DNA of 64,000 nucleotides from Fibrobacterota bacterium (GTDB lineage: Bacteria > Fibrobacterota > Fibrobacteria > UBA11236): NCBI GenBank assembly GCA_028287465.1, contig JAQBPO010000049.1, positions 1-64,000 of the forward strand, given 5' to 3'. The position numbers and the translations under genes were made by a program. The notes beneath the pieces were generated by a model. The model had not been told where the DNA came from. It made no database searches and saw only the letters and a list, made by a program, of their open reading frames with translations. Positions 8,278-14,637 of the stretch are shown here, piece by piece (the first letter of the stretch is position 1; the number at the start of each line of letters is the position of its first letter).

Positions 8278-9831
8278 TTAATGGGCTTCCTCCTTGAGGG
8301 CCAGTTCGAAGCGCGAGAAGCGGGCGGCCAAATGGTCGCGCAGGTCCCGGACGGATAGGCCGTTGACCGCAATCCGATAGGACTCCCAGACAAGATCCGA
8401 CCGGGTTTCGCCGGCCAAATCCCGTTCCGCCGCTTCCAGGTCCGAGAGGTCCTGGGCCGAGGGGGCAGCCCCGGAGGCGCAGGCGGCCAGGAGCCGGTGG
8501 ACCCGGCCGCGCGCGCCAGCCGGCCTGGGAACCGGTTCCGGGCCGGGCGGGCTTGACCGATCGGCATCCCTGTCCAGGAATCCGAGCAGGCGCCGGGAAC
8601 GCTCGTAACACGGGTGAAGCCGGCGGGACCGGTCGAACAGGATCTGCCTGCGGTCCGTTTCGTCCCATCCGGTTTCCCACAAGTTGAATCCCGGAGGCGG
8701 TATCCCTTCCAAAAGGTATTCCGCCACCTCGTCCGCGCGCAAATGGGCCAGTCCGGCATGTTCCGTCTGGAAGGCCAGATCGGGCAGGGGATTCCCGTCC
8801 GTCTGCAGGATGAGGTGGCCCCGGCCGTAAGGTCCGGTTTCCACGGGATTGGACGCTCCGAACAGGCTCAGGGTAGGGATGCCGGATGCGGCGGCCAGAT
8901 GCATGGCCACGGTGTCGCCCGTTACGACCATGCGGGCGTTCGCGCAAATCCATGCGGCCCCGGCCAGGCTCGTGGCTCCCACCGTATCGGCCACCCGGGA
9001 CCTGGCTCCCGGTCCCATTCCGACCAGGATGCGATCCATCATGGGGCGTTCTTCCGGCGCCCCCGTGAACGCTAGGTTGAGGCCGGCACGGACGCAACGG
9101 GTCGCCAGGGAGGCCCAATGCGTTTCCGGCCAGCGTTTACCGGGCCATGCGGAGCCGGGATGAAAGACCAGGTATTCGCCCGGAATCATGGATTTGGCCG
9201 CTTCCGGCCGCAGAAAGGGAGGCAGCATGGCCAGGGCATTCTCGGCCCGTCTGGAAGCCGGATGCCGATCGGGCTTCCCGGATGGGACGGCCTCCCCGGC
9301 CTGGCGCGCATTCGATGCGGGTCCGCCTTCCAGGGCCCGGGAAATGGCGCGCGCATAGATATCGACGACGTGCCACCCGTTGCCCGCCCTATCCGCCGGG
9401 ATGGCATGGAGGTGCTCGAGGAAACGCGATTTAACCTGGAAGTTACGGTCGTCCGCCAACTCCAGTCCGATTTTCCGATCCGCCCGCACGAAAGCCTGGA
9501 TGAGTCCTCCCGACCGTTCCTGGAACAGGTTTGCGGAAAGCGAGTAGTGGACGGACGCCAGTTCCCCCAGGAAGGATTCCAATCGTCCGATCAACCCGAC
9601 GGAATCCCCCGATTCCCAGAGTTCCTTCAAGGCCCGCCTGGGGATGGTCCGCACCGTCCGGATCAGGGGGCTGCGCTCGACCAGTTCGCGGCACTCCTCT
9701 CCCGCCAGGTAATCGACCTCCGTCCCGGGAAAATCGGCTTTGACGCGCCGGATGGCCTGGAGGGCCATGACCACGTCGCCCGGGTTGTGGGGCAGGATGA
9801 CCAGCAGCGCCCCTGCGCCGGGGCCGTTCAA
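8278..9831 (-). CDS. Family 9 glycosyltransferase (heptosyltransferase-like)
   Basis: Resembles ADP-heptose:LPS heptosyltransferases (GT-B fold, GT9). The N-terminal LLVILPHNPGDVVMALQAIRRVK and the later VFHPGSAWPGKRWPETHWASLA and SLFGASNPVETGPYGRGH are family signatures, the last two forming the donor-sugar site. The product is 517 aa, with a C-terminal extension of about 150 residues beyond the GT9 core that is arginine- and proline-rich and has no recognised fold. The start is the TTG of a TTGA overlap with the stop of the preceding 50-codon ORF, implying translational coupling. It probably modifies LPS core or another surface glycan. Confidence 0.85.
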   Translation of the reverse strand: MNGPGAGALLVILPHNPGDVVMALQAIRRVKADFPGTEVDYLAGEECRELVERSPLIRTVRTIPRRALKELWESGDSVGLIGRLESFLGELASVHYSLSANLFQERSGGLIQAFVRADRKIGLELADDRNFQVKSRFLEHLHAIPADRAGNGWHVVDIYARAISRALEGGPASNARQAGEAVPSGKPDRHPASRRAENALAMLPPFLRPEAAKSMIPGEYLVFHPGSAWPGKRWPETHWASLATRCVRAGLNLAFTGAPEERPMMDRILVGMGPGARSRVADTVGATSLAGAAWICANARMVVTGDTVAMHLAAASGIPTLSLFGASNPVETGPYGRGHLILQTDGNPLPDLAFQTEHAGLAHLRADEVAEYLLEGIPPPGFNLWETGWDETDRRQILFDRSRRLHPCYERSRRLLGFLDRDADRSSPPGPEPVPRPAGARGRVHRLLAACASGAAPSAQDLSDLEAAERDLAGETRSDLVWESYRIAVNGLSVRDLRDHLAARFSRFELALKEEAH

Positions 9832-9980
9832 GGCTGCCCGTACTTTCGTTCTTTTCGGGTTTCCTGGGCGGTCAGCAACCGGGCGAGGAGCGCCAATTGT
9901 TCGCCGCGGGAAAGTTCCAGGCCGCCGGCCAGTTTGGCCTCAGCAGCCTGCGCCAGCTTCGCCGTTTCGGTGGGTTCCAT
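9828..9980 (-). CDS. Small 50-aa protein coupled to the GT9 gene
   Basis: An ORF of 50 codons (starting MEPTETAKLAQAAEAK and ending RKERKYGQP) whose TGA overlaps the TTG of the glycosyltransferase gene (TTGA, 9828-9831). The product would be a soluble, mostly helical, charged peptide. I do not recognise a family. Its reality is inferred from the exact overlap and from being the only sensible reading of this gap on the minus strand. It could instead be a leader ORF for translational coupling. The Shine-Dalgarno is weak (GGTAG). Confidence 0.5.
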   Translation of the reverse strand: MEPTETAKLAQAAEAKLAGGLELSRGEQLALLARLLTAQETRKERKYGQP

Positions 9981-10042
9981 CGCTACCAAGCATGGCATTT
10001 TTCGGCGCGGAAAAACAAGCGCCCGATTCTCCCGGATTTCCT

Positions 10043-10071
10043 TTGGAAAGACGCGCCTTTGCTTCTAATTT
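10043..10071 (+). promoter_or_regulatory. Promoter of the 68-aa gene (leaderless)
   Basis: TTGGAA (10043-10048) and TAATTT (10066-10071) are spaced 17 nt apart. The ATG starts 7 nt after the -10 hexamer, so transcription should begin at or next to the start codon. Confidence 0.55.
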
Positions 10072-10078
10072 TCCATCC

Positions 10079-10285
10079 ATGCCCAGATACTCCATCGCGT
10101 TCATTACTCCAAAATCCGCCCTGATCCACCAGGTGGTGGAGATGGATTCGAAGGAATCGGCGCTGCGTTTCTTTTTCAACCAATTCGTAAACCACGGTTA
10201 CTCCCAGGACTCCGAAGGGTTCAGCTACTTCAAGGAGGATTTTTCCGACTCGGAAAACCCCTTGGGCAGCATGCTGGAAGTCTGA
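10079..10285 (+). CDS. Hypothetical small protein (68 aa)
   Basis: A 68-aa acidic, aromatic-rich protein (MPRYSIAFITPKSALIHQVV... then FFFNQFVNHGYSQDSEGFSYFKEDFSDSE). I do not recognise a family. It has no signal peptide or membrane segment and looks like a small soluble alpha/beta protein. Support for a real gene is the well-formed promoter placing the transcript start at its ATG and its position just upstream of ddl in the same direction. The frame is open further upstream, but only through the divergent small gene and its promoter. Confidence 0.6.
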   Translation: MPRYSIAFITPKSALIHQVVEMDSKESALRFFFNQFVNHGYSQDSEGFSYFKEDFSDSENPLGSMLEV

Positions 10286-10327
10286 GCCGGGAGCCGACCT
10301 GAGCGCATCGATGACCCTGTCCGCCGG

Positions 10328-11413
10328 ATGAGCATGCAAACCGACCCCGCTCCCAAAAAAACCGTCGGCGTCCTGATGGGCGGGATATCCCCCGAGCATC
10401 CCGTTTCCCTGGTCTCCGGATCGGGAATGCTCCGGAACCTGGATCCCGATCGTTACGCCGGCTTTCCCATCCTCATCTCCAAGGACAATGCGTGGACCTG
10501 GCCGGAGGTGCCGGCTACGGCCATCGCCGGATCCACTTACGGGGTCGACTCCGCCGAGAAGGCCGCGGCCTTCATCGCTTCGCCGCCGGCCGGTTGGCAT
10601 ACGGCCCGGTTCCCGGATTTCCGGGTCTTCCCCCGTTGCGATATCATGCTCATAGGCCTCCACGGCATCGGCGGCGAGGACGGGCGCCTCCAGGGCTTTT
10701 TCGATTTGGCCGGCCAGGCCTATACGGGCAGCGCCAGCCTGGGCTCGGCCCTCGCGATGGACAAGATTACGGCCAAACGCATCTACCAATCCGCCGGCAT
10801 CCCGACGGGACGGTATCGCGTCCTGGCCAGGCACGAGTACGCGGGCGCGCGCGCTTCCCTGGAAAAGGAGTTCGGATATCCCGTGGTCCTGAAGAATCCC
10901 CAGGGAGGTTCCAGCATCGGCATGGGCATCGCCAAGGACGCCGCCGGACTAGACTCCCTGCTCGCGTCCCTGGGCGCGGATTCGGACCGCCTGCTCGTCG
11001 AGGAATTCATCCAGGGGCGCGAAGGCACTTGCGGCGTGATCGCCCATTTCCCTCCCGTGCCTCCCACGGAAATCCGGCCCATCCAGGACGGTTTCTTCAA
11101 CTTCGAAGCGAAGTACAAACCGGGCCGCACGGAGGAAATCACCCCGGCGGGATTCCCCGCGGAAATCATTTCCGAAATGCAGGCTATCGCCGCCCGGTGC
11201 CACGAGGCCCTGCAACTCTCCGTCTACAGCCGCACGGATTTCATCTATGCGCCGGGCAGGCCCGGAGGATCGGAACTCTTCGTGCTGGAGACCAACAACC
11301 TGCCGGGCTTCACGCCCACGTCGCTCCTGCCGCAGGCCGCGGCCCACGCCGGCCTCAGCTATGCCGGCCTCCTGACCAAGGTGATCGAAGAAAGCCTTGC
11401 CAAGAGCCGCTGA
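10328..11413 (+). CDS. ddl: D-alanine--D-alanine ligase
   Basis: ATP-grasp enzyme joining two D-alanines for peptidoglycan precursors in the cytoplasm. The N-terminal VGVLMGGISPEHPVSLVSG matches the family, with Pro in place of the usual Glu/Asp of EHxVS. The glycine-rich ATP-binding loop LKNPQGGSSIGMGIAKD, VEEFIQGREGTCGV and the C-terminal LETNNLPGFTPTSLLPQAA carry the expected catalytic and Mg-binding residues. The 361-aa length is typical. It lies 42 nt after the 68-aa gene and may be co-transcribed with it. An alternative ATG two codons later is possible. Confidence 0.93.
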   Translation: MSMQTDPAPKKTVGVLMGGISPEHPVSLVSGSGMLRNLDPDRYAGFPILISKDNAWTWPEVPATAIAGSTYGVDSAEKAAAFIASPPAGWHTARFPDFRVFPRCDIMLIGLHGIGGEDGRLQGFFDLAGQAYTGSASLGSALAMDKITAKRIYQSAGIPTGRYRVLARHEYAGARASLEKEFGYPVVLKNPQGGSSIGMGIAKDAAGLDSLLASLGADSDRLLVEEFIQGREGTCGVIAHFPPVPPTEIRPIQDGFFNFEAKYKPGRTEEITPAGFPAEIISEMQAIAARCHEALQLSVYSRTDFIYAPGRPGGSELFVLETNNLPGFTPTSLLPQAAAHAGLSYAGLLTKVIEESLAKSR

Positions 11414-11485
11414 GCCTATCGCGGTGGCCATCGCGATGAAGCGGGCCCGGACGGCGGGCGTGCGGGCGCTTCCGGCGGGGTTCCG

Positions 11486-12160
11486 ATGAAAAGCCTTTCC
11501 CTGGTCCTGGACCTTTCCGCTTCCCTTTCCCTGGGGCTCGTCGACGCGGACAACGGCGTCCTCTCGTACAGGATCCGGGAACAGGGAACGCGCGGCGAAA
11601 CCGCCCACGCCTTGCTCGAGGAATGCCTGGCGGAAGCCGGGCGCGGCATAGCCGATATCGCCGATATCTGCGTCGGCGTCGGGCCGGGGAGTTTCACCGG
11701 CATCCGGGTCTGCGCGGCCATGGCCCAAGGCTTGGCCTTCGCCGATCGGCTGCCCTTATACCCTTTTTCCTCCCTTGCGGGGATATTGACCGGCGCCCAC
11801 CCTGGTTCCGCCGGGACCCTCGACGGTCCCGATGAACGTATTTCCGCCATCGCCGCCAATGCGGGCCGCTATTTCATCAGGCGATCCGGGCCGGCTGGGG
11901 AGGCGCTGGTTTCCGCGGATGACCTCCTCGCCCTGGGATCCCCACGCACCGTCCTCGTCACCTCGGGCCACTTCCCGGATAAGGAGCGCATGCGCCCGGC
12001 CTTCGCCTCCCTGGAGCGGCACGAGGATAACGCGGATTTCCCGGCGATGGTCCGCCTGGCCCATGGCTCCCCTCCCGTTACGGACGGCGTGCTCCGTCCC
12101 AATTACCTGATGGCCTCGGCAGCCGAGGAAAAGCGCCGCTCCGGGGAAGCGCCCCGGTGA
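11486..12160 (+). CDS. tsaB: tRNA threonylcarbamoyladenosine biosynthesis protein TsaB
   Basis: A component of the TsaBDE complex that installs the t6A modification at position 37 of ANN-decoding tRNAs; TsaB is the dimerisation partner of TsaD. The fold is an actin/HSP70-like ASKHA half with the signature VLDLSASLSLGLVD at the N-terminus and VGVGPGSFTGIRV near residue 67. The 224-aa length is normal. Its last codons overlap the start of rimI (GTGA, 12157-12160), a common gene neighbourhood. Confidence 0.92.
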   Translation: MKSLSLVLDLSASLSLGLVDADNGVLSYRIREQGTRGETAHALLEECLAEAGRGIADIADICVGVGPGSFTGIRVCAAMAQGLAFADRLPLYPFSSLAGILTGAHPGSAGTLDGPDERISAIAANAGRYFIRRSGPAGEALVSADDLLALGSPRTVLVTSGHFPDKERMRPAFASLERHEDNADFPAMVRLAHGSPPVTDGVLRPNYLMASAAEEKRRSGEAPR

Positions 12161-12651
12161 CGGTAACCTGCGTGCGACTCATGCTCCGATCGGATCTGCC
12201 CGGGGTTCTGGCCATCGAATCCCAGGCCAATCCGGTTCCCTGGCTGGCGGCGGATTTCGAAGTCTTCCTCCGGGATCCCGCCGATGCGGAAAGGCCCCCG
12301 GTGAATGGACCGGTAGGCTGGGTCTGGGCCAATCCCGAAGTGCAGGGGTTCGCCTGCGTCGTGGGCGCGGCTGACGAGGCCGAATTGCAGGCCATCGCCA
12401 TCGCGCGGGACCGATGGGGATTGGGGCTCGGGTCCGCCCTGATGGACGTCCTCTGCGTCTGGGCCCGGGCCAACGCCTATCGGACCTTGCATCTGGAAGT
12501 CCGGGAAGGAAACGCCCGCGCCCTGCAATTCTACCGGCGCTGGGGGTTCGCCGAAGCCGGGCGGAGGCCCAAATACTACCGGGACAATGGGGAGGCCGCC
12601 CTGCTCCTGGTAAAGGCCATCGAGGGGCCGCAGGCCGCTCCCGGCGAATAG
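12157..12651 (+). CDS. rimI: RimI-type GNAT N-acetyltransferase
   Basis: A GNAT-fold acetyltransferase expected to acetylate the N-terminal alanine of ribosomal protein S18. It shows the acetyl-CoA loop RDRWGLGLGSALMD (the R/Q-x-x-G-x-G/A motif) and the typical RimI ending LEVREGNARALQFYRRWGFAEAGRRPKYY. The 164-aa length fits. The GTG start overlaps the tsaB stop, giving translational coupling; tsaB-rimI adjacency supports the name over a generic GNAT protein. Confidence 0.88.
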   Translation: MTVTCVRLMLRSDLPGVLAIESQANPVPWLAADFEVFLRDPADAERPPVNGPVGWVWANPEVQGFACVVGAADEAELQAIAIARDRWGLGLGSALMDVLCVWARANAYRTLHLEVREGNARALQFYRRWGFAEAGRRPKYYRDNGEAALLLVKAIEGPQAAPGE

Positions 12652-12756
12652 GAGACGCCGGCAACTATTTCTAAATTCGAAGACCCGTCCAGGATCAAGC
12701 GGGCCCCGATGGGGCGCGCTGGGCGGGTCGAAACCACCCGAATATTGGGAGCCTGC

Positions 12757-13233
12757 ATGTCCAAGGCCATCATCACCACCCGTCACGGCGACATCACCCT
12801 GGAGTTCCTCCCGGAAGTCGCCCCCAACCATGTCCAGAATTTCGTCGAACTGGCGCAGAAAGGGTTCTACGACAAGACCCTCTTCCATCGGGTCATTCCC
12901 GATTTCATGATCCAAGGCGGCGACCCCAACAGCAAGAACGCCGACAAGCGCCTCCACGGCACGGGCGGTTCCGGAAAGAACGTAAAGGCCGAATTCTCCA
13001 AGACCCCTCACTTGCGCGGCGTGGTTTCCATGGCGCGGTCCGCCAACCCGGATTCCGCCTCCTCCCAGTTCTTCATCGTGGTCGCCGACTCCTCCCACCT
13101 GGACAATCAGTACACGGCGTTCGCCAAGGTCACTTCGGGCCTCGAGGTGGTCGATAAAATCGTGGCCGAGGAGACCGATCATCGCGACAACCCCCTGGAA
13201 CCGGTCGATATGACCGTAAAGATCGTCGATTGA
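12757..13233 (+). CDS. Peptidyl-prolyl cis-trans isomerase, cyclophilin type
   Basis: A compact single-domain cyclophilin (158 aa) catalysing proline isomerisation during protein folding. Core motifs are FHRVIPDFMIQGGD, GVVSMARSANPDSASSQFFIV and TAFAKVTSGLEVVDKI. There is no signal peptide, so it is cytoplasmic (PpiB-like). The ATG at 12757 has GGGAG five bases upstream; a reading 16 codons longer adds sequence unlike cyclophilins and is rejected. Confidence 0.93.
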   Translation: MSKAIITTRHGDITLEFLPEVAPNHVQNFVELAQKGFYDKTLFHRVIPDFMIQGGDPNSKNADKRLHGTGGSGKNVKAEFSKTPHLRGVVSMARSANPDSASSQFFIVVADSSHLDNQYTAFAKVTSGLEVVDKIVAEETDHRDNPLEPVDMTVKIVD

Positions 13234-13309
13234 TGGATCCGGCCGTGGCACCCAAGGCAGGTTGCCGCCGCGGGTGCGGCGCATGCCGTTCGCGTTTCGG
13301 GAACGGCTC

Positions 13310-14578
13310 ATGCCGATAAGGCCCCGCAGCCTGCCGCGCTCATCGCGGTCCGGCATTCTCAGGCATTGGACCCTTTGGGCCTGGTTCGTGGCCGCCTTGG
13401 TGATTTGCCTGGGCGGCGTCTCCTTTTGGAAATCGGGGCGCTGGCTGGTCCACGAGGACGCCTTCGACAAGGTGCGTTGGGGCGTGGTCCTGGCGGGCGA
13501 ATCCCGCGATTGCGAGCGCAGCGACGCGGCCATCCGCCTGTTCCACGAGGGCAAGCTCGATACCCTGATCATTTCCGCATGCAGGGTTTTCAAGACGCGT
13601 TACAACAGCGAGTTCATGGTCGATTACTTCGTGCAGCAGGGCGTGCCCAGGGACCGGGTCTTTGAATTCCGGCAGGACGCTTACTCCACCATCGAGGAGG
13701 CGCGCTTGCTGGTCCGCCAGTTCCGCCTGCAGAATCTGGATACCGTGGTCATCGTAACCACCACCTTCCATACGGCCCGCACCCGGCGCATTTTCCGCAA
13801 GCTGGCCGCGGGTTATCCCGTGGTGCTGCTGGCCTCGGCCGATTACGGCGTTTATGATCCGAGCGCTTTCTGGTCCAACCGGGAAAGCCTCAAGCTTTGG
13901 TTCGATGAATGGGCGAAAACGTTTTTCACCGTATTCGAGTTGGCCAAAGCCAAGCCGGAAACCGGGAAGGCCGAATACCAGGGTCTGACCCCGGACATCT
14001 GGTCCACCCGGTCGCCGGCGGAGTTCCCGGCTCCTGCAGTTTCCACGTCTTCGGATACCCCTGGTGCCCCGGCCGGTGCCAGGATGGATACCGCCGACGG
14101 GAAATCCGAAAGCGTCCTTGCAACGGGATCCGCTTCCAGTCCGGCCGATAGCGGTCGGGAGTCCCCCCGGCAGGCGTTGGCCGGAACCGGTGACGGCAAG
14201 ACGGATGCGAAGTCGGTTCTCGATTCCGCCGTTGCCTCCAAATCGGATTCGGTCAAGGCCCGCAAGGATTCGATCAGGGCGCATAAGGACTCGGTGAAGG
14301 CGAAGGCGGCCGAAGAGAAGACGGCCCTGGCTCTCAAGGAGATGGACAAGAAGTCCGGGGCGGATGCCAAGTCATTTGGCGAGAAGTCCCTTGAGGGCAA
14401 AACCGCGGCCAAGGATACCTTGGCCAGGAAGTCCCTGCCCCGCGCCCCGAAAAAGCCCGCGGCTTCCACGGCCAAAGCGGAACCCAAGGACGTGAAGAAA
14501 ACCGGAACCTCGGCGAAGGACGCGTCCAAAGCCTCCGATAAGAAGATGGAAAAGACCAGGACCAAGAAGAAGGAATGA
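13310..14578 (+). CDS. DUF218 (SanA/YdcF-like) membrane protein with charged C-terminal tail
   Basis: An N-terminal transmembrane helix (about residues 16-38, WTLWAWFVAALVICLGGVSFW) anchors a DUF218 domain: VVLAGESRDCERSDAAIRLFHEGKLDTLIIS, then TVVIVTTTFHTARTRRIF. The family is linked to envelope barrier function and peptidoglycan or ECA metabolism, but the reaction is not settled. After about residue 225 comes an unusual tail of about 200 residues made of Ser/Ala/Asp/Lys, with repeated KDSVKA- and KDSIRA-like units and a strongly basic end (KTRTKKKE). Alternative ATG starts exist at 13283 and 13310; the latter is chosen because the basic segment and membrane helix follow directly. Confidence 0.75.
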   Translation: MPIRPRSLPRSSRSGILRHWTLWAWFVAALVICLGGVSFWKSGRWLVHEDAFDKVRWGVVLAGESRDCERSDAAIRLFHEGKLDTLIISACRVFKTRYNSEFMVDYFVQQGVPRDRVFEFRQDAYSTIEEARLLVRQFRLQNLDTVVIVTTTFHTARTRRIFRKLAAGYPVVLLASADYGVYDPSAFWSNRESLKLWFDEWAKTFFTVFELAKAKPETGKAEYQGLTPDIWSTRSPAEFPAPAVSTSSDTPGAPAGARMDTADGKSESVLATGSASSPADSGRESPRQALAGTGDGKTDAKSVLDSAVASKSDSVKARKDSIRAHKDSVKAKAAEEKTALALKEMDKKSGADAKSFGEKSLEGKTAAKDTLARKSLPRAPKKPAASTAKAEPKDVKKTGTSAKDASKASDKKMEKTRTKKKE

Positions 14579-14582
14579 GGCA

Positions 14583-14606
14583 CCGGCCGTCCTGATGGAC
14601 GGCCGG
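14583..14606. terminator. Strong hairpin between convergent genes
   Basis: A perfect 10-bp stem CCGGCCGTCC/GGACGGCCGG with a TGAT loop, 4 nt after the DUF218 gene stop and 31 nt beyond the stop of the convergent glycoside hydrolase gene. It probably serves as a shared transcript end. Neither side has a long U-tract, so Rho-independent action is uncertain. Confidence 0.55.
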
Positions 14607-14637
14607 ACGCTTGTTCCGGCCTGTCGGACCGTCGGTA

